Positions 1 through 6,698 of a stretch of 64,000 nt of DNA are shown in pieces (within the stretch, counting starts at the first letter, position 1; every line of letters starts with the position of its first letter). The stretch is from NCBI RefSeq assembly GCF_002760665.1, contig NZ_PDOB01000013.1, positions 1 to 64,000 of the forward strand, written 5' to 3'. The position numbers and the translations under genes were made by a program. The stretch is from Massilia psychrophila. GTDB taxonomy: Bacteria > Pseudomonadota > Gammaproteobacteria > Burkholderiales > Burkholderiaceae_D. The notes beneath the pieces are model-generated. The model had not been told where the DNA came from, searched no databases, and was given only the letters and a program-made list of their open reading frames with translations.

Positions 1-175
1 GCACTTGCTGGCGCTCCGCCGTTCCGAGGGCGAGCGGAGAGCGTCGCGGCTGGCGCACCGTATGCAGCGCCGCGCGCGACCACTTGGCACGGTAGTACGT
101 GGCGCGTGACACGCCCATGCCTTTGCACGCGGCAGCGGCGCCAAGTGGCAGCACCAGGGTACTGGCGGCTGTCAT
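1..175 (-). CDS. IS3-family transposase OrfB, N-terminal fragment
   Basis: Only the first 58 codons are inside the window; the frame is open to base 1. The start ATG at 175-173 overlaps the orfA stop (TGATGA), so translation is probably coupled or frameshift-linked as in other IS3 elements. The peptide begins MTAASTLVLPLG and contains GVSRATYYRAKW, the small helix-turn-helix-like segment that precedes the DDE integrase core in OrfB proteins. The catalytic DDE residues lie outside the window, so whether the transposase is intact cannot be judged. Confidence 0.75.
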   Translation of the reverse strand, partial: MTAASTLVLPLGAAAACKGMGVSRATYYRAKWSRAALHTVRQPRRSPLALGTAERQQV

Positions 176-591
176 CACGGCACATCCCCCGCCGTTGGCA
201 AGCCCAGCAGATCGCAAAGTTTTTTTTGGACGTCGATGATTTGTTCGGCGCGGCCAAGCTGTTTTTTCAGCTTGGCGACCTCCAGCTCCAGACCAAGTAC
301 GCGGCGGTCGGCCGCCTTGGCAGCGTCGGGCTTGGGGCCGCGCGGCTTGCTCTGCAGGGCAGCCAGTTCGGCCGCCTCGACTTCCTGCCGCCAGTTGCTC
401 AAGTGCGAGCTGTACAATCCCTCGCGACGCAACAGCGCACCGACGGCGCCCGGGTTGCTGCAGGCATCGGCTTCGCGCACGATGCGCCGCTTGTAGCTGG
501 CCGTGAACTTACGGCGGCGCGCGACGGCGACAACCTCGGCACTCTCACGTTCATCATTTTGTTTTACCGCTGGCGACATCTGGTTTTCCAT
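175..591 (-). CDS. IS3-family transposase OrfA
   Basis: A 138-residue protein, a normal length for OrfA. Residues about 28-70 form the helix-turn-helix domain (RRKFTASYKRRIVREAD, then EGLYSSHLSNWR), followed by a charged linker and a C-terminal leucine-zipper-like helix (LELEVAKLKKQLGRAEQIID) used for dimerisation. It binds the IS ends and joins OrfB to form the transposase. No stop or frameshift is visible in orfA. The assignment rests on the HTH plus coiled-coil architecture and the orfB frame just downstream. Confidence 0.85.
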   Translation of the reverse strand: MENQMSPAVKQNDERESAEVVAVARRRKFTASYKRRIVREADACSNPGAVGALLRREGLYSSHLSNWRQEVEAAELAALQSKPRGPKPDAAKAADRRVLGLELEVAKLKKQLGRAEQIIDVQKKLCDLLGLPTAGDVP

Positions 592-652
592 GTGATAGCA
601 ACTTCCTTAATTAGCATGATGAAGTTGTCTCACAGTAGTTTGACACAGGGGG

Positions 653-686
653 TTCACGAGTGAGTGCATTTTCCTGTACGCCAAGG
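653..686. repeat. 34-bp direct repeat, left copy
   Basis: The sequence beginning TTCACGAGTGAGTGC and ending CCAAGG recurs in the same orientation at 2852-2885 with two mismatches (bases 668 and 680). The two copies bracket the low-GC gene at 812-2341. This left copy starts at the presumed outer end of the IS3 element. Confidence 0.8.
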
Positions 687-781
687 GTATACGTAGTGCT
701 GGATCTCCTCCTAGAAATACACACAGCAGCATCGCGGTCATCGACGGACCGAGAAACGGAACTTTATGGAAAGGAGGAGCG

Positions 782-841
782 ATGAGAACGCTCATCAGGC
801 TGCTTGTGGGTCTAATCGCGGCTGTAATCGGAGCCACTTAA
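782..841 (+). CDS. possible 19-residue hydrophobic peptide
   Basis: A short frame encodes MRTLIRLLVGLIAAVIGAT. It is preceded by an unusually good ribosome binding site, AAAGGAGGA, three bases before the ATG. The peptide has a basic N-terminus and one hydrophobic helix, the shape of small membrane peptides such as type I toxins or leader peptides. Its last 30 bases overlap the 3' end of the convergent GIY-YIG gene, so transcripts of the two would be complementary there. No antitoxin RNA is recognised. The frame may be fortuitous; the Shine-Dalgarno match is the main support. Confidence 0.3.
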   Translation: MRTLIRLLVGLIAAVIGAT

Positions 842-2341
842 GTGCCAATTCTTTACATGGGCCACAATAGCATCCAGCATGAGCGCTTCTTCGTTTTCAA
901 GCAGTTGAAACGTCTCGGTTTTTCCCTCGAAATCTTCATCACTACGATACAAGTTTTCCACGAACTGGCGTTTAATCGCCTGTTCTACCTTATGAATATC
1001 CCGGAGGGTACCGCTAAACTGTGCAATGATTTCAATCGTCTCTCCCTGAAAGCGAACTTCCAATGGGCGTTTCGTCATTCCTATTTTATGAAGAGTCCCT
1101 TGAGTAGAACTTACTTTAATGAAATAAAGTGAACCAATAGTTGCGGCCAAGGCCTGATCTCGCTCAAATATAGTATCGCTGTAGCGTCCGTTACTAGGCT
1201 TGTAGACCAACGCTTCCTCCAAAGACATGGTTTTGAGCCGACTTACAAGCTGACCTGCAGTTAAATCGTGAGCGCAGGCGAGCGCGGCGAGTGATGGATA
1301 AGTAACCGCATTCACCTCATAGCGTTCCAGCGCCGGGAGCGGAGCTAGCCCTAACGATATCTCAAGGCTATGGCCGTCACGCTGACGGGCTAGGAAGGTT
1401 GTATAGTTAGTTCTTCCTACTTCTTCCCACGCAGACATACCGCTCCTATAGGTAACTCCATCGATTTTGACCGGCTTACTCACAGGTTCTTTAACGGCGC
1501 GATTAGCGTCCCACTTGTTGTCCCGCATCCTGTTATATACGAGCGCGGGTGACAAGGAATATGCTTCAGACAGGGCCTTGACTGTCTTGTAAGATTTGCC
1601 ATCGACTACATATTGCTGCTTTGTTCTCGGACTCTCTTTTCTTACCTCGATGTGCTGCAAATCTCCCAGAATAATTGGATCTATACCCACGGCCTGGCGT
1701 GGCGTGGCATTTCGCTTTAGTCGGCGCCGGATTGTTGCTACTGGAACTCTGAACCGTTTGGCAGCTGCGACTATACTAAAATTTTCTTTGTTAATTTCGA
1801 TAGTGGTCCCTAGACCGGCCGCGCTCCGCATATCAATTCTTTCGACCAACTCAAATGCTTGCTCAAAAGTCTGACCGTATCGAATCCGCGCCCTAACAGC
1901 ATTGAAGGTGGCCGTGGGCGAAAGCTTGTCGTAAGCGTGACTTAAACTGTCGTAGTCGCAGCCTGCTATTGTGACCACATGCGGGCTGAGTTTTTTCTTC
2001 ATAGTTGCAAAGTCGGCGTCCGCTTTCTTTAACTTGGCTGGTTTGTGCCGTCCATGGAAGATTTCCTCGTCGGTTGCGCCCCTATCGCGACGCTTGACTG
2101 CCGCTTCATATGTAATTCCAGCCGCATCAGCAAGCGCGGCGAGGTCTTTGAATACTCGGTCGCCAACCTTATACGTTCGGCGCATGCTTCTATTGGGTGG
2201 TTGAGTTAGTGCATCGGTCATTTGCCATCCCCCCTTCATACGCCCGAAGAAACACGCATACGAAACCCCAGGGGCAGAATGCGCAGCATGCAGTTCTGAG
2301 TAGGAGGCATACAGGATGCCGTTGTATATGATCTCAGTCAT
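812..2341 (-). CDS. modular DNA-binding protein with C-terminal GIY-YIG (T5orf172/MUG113-like) nuclease domain
   Basis: The 509-residue protein has a C-terminal domain at about 402-482 with the T5orf172/MUG113 GIY-YIG signature: LYFIK, HKIGMTKRPLEVRF, then VEQAIKRQF and GKTETFQL. The first strand, the Arg, the Glu and the G-K-T-E-x-F elements are all visible. The rest is seven tandem modules of about 40 residues, starting near 3, 57, 122, 181, 244, 291 and 341. Each follows a pattern like V-x-G-x-x-Y-x-S-L-x-x-A, a short helix, R, and a closing S-x-E-E-A-L. They resemble the small helix-turn-helix repeats (NUMOD/IENR type) of homing endonucleases, so a sequence-specific nicking or cleaving enzyme is inferred. 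The start at 2341 is chosen because module 1 begins at once (MTEIIYNG); a start at 2419 adds 26 unrelated residues, and neither has a clear Shine-Dalgarno. Base composition is visibly poorer in GC than its neighbours, suggesting transfer. Confidence 0.7.
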   Translation of the reverse strand: MTEIIYNGILYASYSELHAAHSAPGVSYACFFGRMKGGWQMTDALTQPPNRSMRRTYKVGDRVFKDLAALADAAGITYEAAVKRRDRGATDEEIFHGRHKPAKLKKADADFATMKKKLSPHVVTIAGCDYDSLSHAYDKLSPTATFNAVRARIRYGQTFEQAFELVERIDMRSAAGLGTTIEINKENFSIVAAAKRFRVPVATIRRRLKRNATPRQAVGIDPIILGDLQHIEVRKESPRTKQQYVVDGKSYKTVKALSEAYSLSPALVYNRMRDNKWDANRAVKEPVSKPVKIDGVTYRSGMSAWEEVGRTNYTTFLARQRDGHSLEISLGLAPLPALERYEVNAVTYPSLAALACAHDLTAGQLVSRLKTMSLEEALVYKPSNGRYSDTIFERDQALAATIGSLYFIKVSSTQGTLHKIGMTKRPLEVRFQGETIEIIAQFSGTLRDIHKVEQAIKRQFVENLYRSDEDFEGKTETFQLLENEEALMLDAIVAHVKNWHLSGSDYSRD

Positions 2342-2419
2342 CTGGGATAACTTTAATAAGTTGAGATTGTTTTGGCGGGAATAGGATCGGAGGTATCCTA
2401 ACATGCCAGAACGCAACAT

Positions 2420-3263
2420 TGTTCAGCAGGCGAGAAGTAGATCGATACCTCTAAGAACGTGTCCGTAGACCTTTCATGACGTCATAGTCTGGTGTCCGTC
2501 AACGAAGTTCAGGTCGCTGCTCGCAGCCAACCACCTACGCCCTAGACGGTTGACACTGCGAGACCGACTGGCACAATGTTTTGATAGACGGCTTCGGGGC
2601 GTACCCAGCCGTTTCTGATGTGTCCCGTCTGGGCAATTACACCAAGACCCAACGCCAAATTTCAGGCTACGGTCTACCCTGATGATCCTCCCCTGTGGTC
2701 GCTGCTGTCGATGCACCAAAGCTGACCGCAAGGATCGGCTGACCAGTTCATGCTTTTCATCTTCCCCTTCAAAAAGACCCCCGGTAGTCCCCCTAAGTGG
2801 GTTGACTCAAAAAAGGGCTAAAGGTTGATTTCTGTTCTTGTTGTTGGAGATTTCACGAGTGAGTGCTTTTTCCTGTACACCAAGGCCCCGGTGGTCACGA
2901 CCCAAGAACGAAGCAACAGGCCCGTATGCTTCAAAATCAAGGTATGGGGGTGGGTCGGGTGCGGCCATGGTAAACACGGTCCTGAGAGGCCTAGGAGGGA
3001 CTACAGGCGCACCATGTGTCCGGGAGACACTTACTATCGCTGCAACTCAAGCGCCCCTAAGAAACAATCACGGAAATTGACGAGCAGTTCGGTCAATCCT
3101 GATGCGGGTACACCGGCCCACCAAACAAGGCTGGTTAATCTTAGGAGGCGCTGGTGTGGATAGCGAGCACAGTTTGAGCACAGTGCCGAGGTATAATCGT
3201 TGCTAGTTTGCATTAACGCGGTCTGCAAACACTCAACTAACCCGTTGATTCCATTGATTTAAC
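2420..3263. other. gene-free stretch between nuclease gene and tRNA-Arg
   Basis: About 840 bp with mixed composition. The frames present (for example 2474-2731 minus and 2825-3163 plus) look random: no recognisable domain, poor start contexts and overlap of each other. It contains the right copy of the 34-bp direct repeat. It may hold decayed mobile DNA, but I cannot identify any remnant. Confidence 0.5.
2852..2885. repeat. 34-bp direct repeat, right copy
   Basis: Matches 653-686 at 32 of 34 positions in the same orientation. Sequence similarity stops abruptly on the right of both copies, so the duplicated block is short. Together the copies enclose about 2.2 kb holding the GIY-YIG gene. Confidence 0.8.
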
Positions 3264-3339
3264 TGGTGCGGCTGGCGGGGATCGAACCCACGACCCTTGG
3301 CTTCGGAGGCCAATACTCTATCCACTGAGCTACAGCCGC
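3264..3339 (-). tRNA. tRNA-Arg (anticodon CCG)
   Basis: The minus strand folds as a complete cloverleaf: acceptor GCGGCTG/CAGCCGC, D arm with GCTC/GAGT, anticodon stem TTGGC/GCCAA around the loop CTCCGAA, and T arm GTGGG-TTCGATC-CCCGC. The anticodon is CCG, reading arginine CGG codons. The discriminator is A and CCA is encoded. The 3' end faces the accessory region to the left, but no copy of the tRNA 3' end was seen within 1-3263. Confidence 0.95.
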
Positions 3340-3534
3340 GCTGGGGAATTTCTGAAGAGAAGCAAAGGATACAGTTTTTCTGCAGCGCCGTCCATGGAAA
3401 GTGTCGTCTCACCGGCAATATCCGTTTCAAAACAGGGGCTTTGGGTCTATAATCGCCGGTTTGGCGAGTGTTTGCTTTTCTTCAAGTGAGCGAGTCTGGC
3501 AGGCCAGTTTTGAAAATTGTAAGTTAAGGACATC

Positions 3535-4425
3535 ATGAGCGACGCACATAACGAACACGAATCCGCAATTCGGAACCCCAAGCAACTTGTAGTCGCCGTG
3601 GCCGGCTTCTTCCTGGTCACCGTCATCGGCATTATTTTACTGGTGTCGTTTGTCACAACGAGCAGGCTGACCGGTGCAGGCACTGACAGCCAGAGCGTGA
3701 AAGCGGTAGCCGCCCGCGTGCGTCCGGTCGCTGACGAAGGCTACACGTTCAAAGACGTGAATGCACCGAAAGTACTGCTGGCAGCCGAGGCCGTGTACAC
3801 CGCCAATTGCGCTGCGTGCCACACCAGCGGTGCGGCCGGCGCACCGAAGTTTGGCGATGCAGGCGCATGGGCGCCACGCATTGCGCAAGGCTACGACACC
3901 TTGGTCAAGCACGCGGTCGAAGGCATCCGCGGGATGCCGGCAAAAGGCGGCAACGCTGACCTCGACAACGTCGAAGTTGCGCGCGCCGTGGTCTACCTGG
4001 CCAACAGCAGTGGTGCAAAATTCAAGGAGCCTGAAGTTCCGGCCGCGCAGCCAGCCGCGGCTGCCGCAGCAGCGCCAACCGCCACCGCTCCGGTCGCAGC
4101 CGAGGTCGTCGCTGCGCCTGCAGCCGCTCCGGCTGCAGCTGCAGCTCCCGCCGCTGCCGCGCCGAAGTTGGCCGCTGACGCTGGCAAAAACCTTTACAGC
4201 GCGGCATGCGTCGCATGCCATGGGGCTGGCATTGCCGGCGCGCCGAAATTCGGCGACAAGGCAGTCTGGGCGCCACGCATCGCGCAAGGCGCCGCGGTGC
4301 TGTATGAGCACTCGATCAAGGGTTTTCAGGGCAAGGCGGGCATAATGCCGCCCAAAGGTGGCTCGTCCGCTTCCGACGACGAAGTCAAGGCAGCGGTTGA
4401 TTACATGGTCAACGCTGCCAAGTAA
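3535..4425 (+). CDS. dihaem cytochrome c (cytochrome c5-like), membrane anchored
   Basis: A 296-residue protein with one N-terminal membrane helix (about residues 19-41) and two cytochrome c domains exported to the periplasm. Each domain has a CxxCH haem site (CAACH and CVACH) followed by a similar block, APKFGD-x-x-x-WAPRIAQG, and a distal methionine in MPAKGG or MPPKGG. The domains are joined by a long Ala/Pro-rich linker (about 165-220), so it looks like an internal duplication of a cytochrome c5 module. The role is inferred to be electron transfer between respiratory complexes; the partner cannot be told. It stands alone, with a terminator 30 bp downstream. Confidence 0.85.
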   Translation: MSDAHNEHESAIRNPKQLVVAVAGFFLVTVIGIILLVSFVTTSRLTGAGTDSQSVKAVAARVRPVADEGYTFKDVNAPKVLLAAEAVYTANCAACHTSGAAGAPKFGDAGAWAPRIAQGYDTLVKHAVEGIRGMPAKGGNADLDNVEVARAVVYLANSSGAKFKEPEVPAAQPAAAAAAAPTATAPVAAEVVAAPAAAPAAAAAPAAAAPKLAADAGKNLYSAACVACHGAGIAGAPKFGDKAVWAPRIAQGAAVLYEHSIKGFQGKAGIMPPKGGSSASDDEVKAAVDYMVNAAK

Positions 4426-4453
4426 GCGCCAGGCGCCCTCTGTTCCAATTTAA

Positions 4454-4483
4454 GAACCGCTCGGTCGCCCGAGCGGTTTTTTT
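4454..4483 (+). terminator. Rho-independent terminator after the cytochrome gene
   Basis: Stem ACCGCTCG-GTCGC-CGAGCGGT followed by a run of seven T, located 30 bp after the cytochrome stop codon. Confidence 0.85.
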
Positions 4484-4513
4484 ACGTATACTGCGCAGCC
4501 ATACTCGGCGCAC

Positions 4514-4541
4514 ATAAAAAAAGGCCGCTCGCGCGGCCTCT
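4514..4541 (-). terminator. Rho-independent terminator after the M13 peptidase gene
   Basis: On the minus strand a GAGGCCGCG-CGAGCGGCC type hairpin is followed by a T run (read as A run at 4516-4522). It lies just downstream of the minus-strand metallopeptidase and tail to tail with the cytochrome terminator. Confidence 0.75.
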
Positions 4542-4569
4542 TCTCAACTACCCGCCATGCTGTCAACTT

Positions 4570-6645
4570 TTACCAGATAATCACCCGATCCTTCGGCGCC
4601 AAATACATCTTGTCGCCCGGCTTGACATTGAACGCCTCGTAGAACGCCGGCTGGTTCATCATGGTGCCGTTGGCGCGGAACTGGCCCGGCGAGTGGGGAT
4701 CGGTCTTGACTTGCACGATCTGCTGCGGCTCGCGCATCTTCATGCGCCAGACCTGGCCGAAGCCCATGAAAAAGCGCTGATCACCGGTGAGGCCGCTGAT
4801 CACCGGCGCCTTTTTGCCGTTCAGCGACAGCTTATAGGCCTTGTACGCAATCGCCACGCCCGAGTTGTCGGCGATGTTCTCGCCCAGCGTCAGCTCGCCG
4901 TTGACGTTGTAGCCCGGCAGCGGGCTATAGGCGCTGTACTGCTTGACCAGCATTTGCGTCTTGGCCGCGAAGTTCTTGTGGTCGGCCGCGCTCCACCAGT
5001 CGCGCAGGTTGCCGTCGCCGTCGTACTGGGCGCCCTGGTCGTCGAAGCCGTGGCTGATCTCGTGGCCGATCACAGCACCAATGGCGCCGTAATTGACCGC
5101 ATCGTCAGCCTTGGCGTCGAAAAATGGCGGCTGCAGGATCGCCGCCGGGAACACGATCTCGTTCATCTCCGGGTTGTAATACGCGTTGATGGTCTGCGGT
5201 GTCATGCCCCACTCTTCGCGGTCGATCGGTTTGCCCAGCTTGTTCAACTCGCGGTTCGATTCGAGCGTGCGCGAACGCATCACGTTGCCGACCAGGTCGT
5301 CACGCGATACCACCAGCGCCGAGTAATCCTTCCAGCGGTTCGGGTAGCCGATCTTCGGCCTGAACTTGGCCAGCTTGGACTGCGCTTCCTTCTTGGTCTC
5401 CGGACTCATCCAGTCGAGCGTGTCGATGCTCTGCTTGTAGGCCGCCAGCAGGTTCTTGACCATCGCTTCCATGCGCACCTTGCGCTCGGCCGGGAAATGC
5501 TGCGCGACGTACAGCTTGCCCAGGCTCTCGCCCTGCGACGTTTCGACCGCGCCGACCGCGCGCTTCCAGCGCGGCTGCATTTCGGTCACGCCCGACAGCG
5601 TGGTGCCGTAGAACGCAAAGCGCGTGTCGACGAAGGGCTTCGACAGCAAGGGGGCGTACGCGTTGATCAGGTGGATCTGCAGGTAGGCTTTCCAGCTCTC
5701 GAGCGGTGTTTTGTTGACGACGTCGGCGAACCCTTTCAGGTAACTCGGCTGGCTGACGATGACGTAGCCGGCCTTGCTGCTGATGCCCGCGCTGTCGAGG
5801 TAGGATTGCCAGTCGTAGCCTGGCGCCACTTCCGCCATCTTGGCCAGCTCGACCTTGTTATAGGTCTTGACCGGGTCGCGGTTCTGGACCTTGGTCCACT
5901 GCACCTTCGCCAGCTCGGTCTCCAACGCCAGGATCGCCTTGGCGTCGGCCGCGGCGGTCTTGCTGCCGGCCAGCGCCAGCATCTTCTCGACGTACACGCC
6001 GTACTTGGCAAGGGCGTCGGCCAGCTTGGCGTCGTCCTTTTTAAGGTAGTAGTCACGGTCCGGCAGGCCCAGGCCGCCCTGCATGATGTCGGCGACGTAC
6101 TTGGTCGAATCCTTGGCGTCCTGGTGGATGCCGAAGTCGTACGGCAAGCCGACGCCGAGGCGGCCGAGATGCGCCATCATCGCCGGCAATTCGGCCCGGC
6201 TCTTGATGGCGGCGATGCGCGCCAGCTCGGCGTTCAACGGCGCCAGGCCGAGGGCGTTGGCCTTTTTCTCGTTCATGAAGCTGGCGTAGAAGTCGCCGAT
6301 GCGCTGGGCGTCGGTGCCGGCCGCCTGGTTCGGACTCTTTGCCGCGTTCTCGATAATCGCGCGCAGCTGCGGCTGGGTGTCGTCCTGCAGCTTGGCGAAC
6401 GAACCCCAGCTCGCCTTGTCCGCCGGAATAGCGGTCGTCTTGAGCCACTTGCCGTTCAGGTGAGTAAAGAAGTCGTCCTGCACCCGCACCGACGGGTCGA
6501 AGTAATCGACCGCGATGCCTGAACCAAGGGCGGCCGGCTTGGCGGTCAATGCCGTTTTGGCGGCAGCGGCGCCCTCGCCGGCGTGGGCGTGGGTGAAGGC
6601 GGTAAGCAGGCTCATGGTCAATGCGCTTAACAGGTATCGGTTCAT
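4570..6645 (-). CDS. M13 family metallopeptidase (neprilysin/PepO-like), copy 1
   Basis: A 691-residue zinc endopeptidase of the usual M13 length. A signal peptide precedes the mature part (MNRYLLSALTMSLLTAFTHAHA), so it acts in the periplasm or outside. The N-terminal M13 domain leads to the catalytic domain with the zinc motif HEISH near residue 525 (GAVIGHEISHGFDD) and the third ligand in ENIAD about 60 residues later. The Asn-Ala-Tyr-Tyr substrate motif NAYYNPEMNEIVFPA is present. Its close paralogue lies directly upstream on the same strand with a 53-bp gap, so the pair is a tandem duplication and probably an operon. The likely substrates are small peptides. Confidence 0.93.
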   Translation of the reverse strand: MNRYLLSALTMSLLTAFTHAHAGEGAAAAKTALTAKPAALGSGIAVDYFDPSVRVQDDFFTHLNGKWLKTTAIPADKASWGSFAKLQDDTQPQLRAIIENAAKSPNQAAGTDAQRIGDFYASFMNEKKANALGLAPLNAELARIAAIKSRAELPAMMAHLGRLGVGLPYDFGIHQDAKDSTKYVADIMQGGLGLPDRDYYLKKDDAKLADALAKYGVYVEKMLALAGSKTAAADAKAILALETELAKVQWTKVQNRDPVKTYNKVELAKMAEVAPGYDWQSYLDSAGISSKAGYVIVSQPSYLKGFADVVNKTPLESWKAYLQIHLINAYAPLLSKPFVDTRFAFYGTTLSGVTEMQPRWKRAVGAVETSQGESLGKLYVAQHFPAERKVRMEAMVKNLLAAYKQSIDTLDWMSPETKKEAQSKLAKFRPKIGYPNRWKDYSALVVSRDDLVGNVMRSRTLESNRELNKLGKPIDREEWGMTPQTINAYYNPEMNEIVFPAAILQPPFFDAKADDAVNYGAIGAVIGHEISHGFDDQGAQYDGDGNLRDWWSAADHKNFAAKTQMLVKQYSAYSPLPGYNVNGELTLGENIADNSGVAIAYKAYKLSLNGKKAPVISGLTGDQRFFMGFGQVWRMKMREPQQIVQVKTDPHSPGQFRANGTMMNQPAFYEAFNVKPGDKMYLAPKDRVIIW

Positions 6646-6698
6646 CAGCTTATCTCAAATATAATGTAGGTGCTTGTAGGGGTCTGTACGGGCTGCGA

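Larger units (their letters stand above)
1..656 (-). mobile_element. IS3-type insertion sequence, 5' part (runs off the window start)
   Basis: Two consecutive minus-strand frames, orfA and orfB, overlap by one base at a TGATGA junction as in IS3-family elements, and the element continues past base 1. Its outer (orfA-side) end is probably near 630-656, about 40-65 bp upstream of orfA, where the minus strand reads TGAACCCCCTGTGTCAAACT. That boundary is inferred from typical IS3 leader length, because the other terminal inverted repeat is outside the window. The flank just beyond it carries a 34-bp sequence repeated at 2852. Confidence 0.75.

Noticed and set aside
607-837. 76-codon minus-strand frame between the IS and the nuclease gene
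   Set aside because: No ribosome site, no domain, and it straddles the direct repeat and the IS boundary.
2474-2731. 85-codon minus-strand frame in the tRNA-proximal gap
   Set aside because: Random-looking sequence rich in Arg and Ser, no start signal, and no similarity I can recognise.
4693-6522. 609-codon plus-strand frame opposite the first M13 peptidase
   Set aside because: It is the antisense mirror of a clear metallopeptidase; its composition (runs of Val, Arg, Leu, Asp) is the typical shadow of GC-rich coding sequence and no domain is seen.
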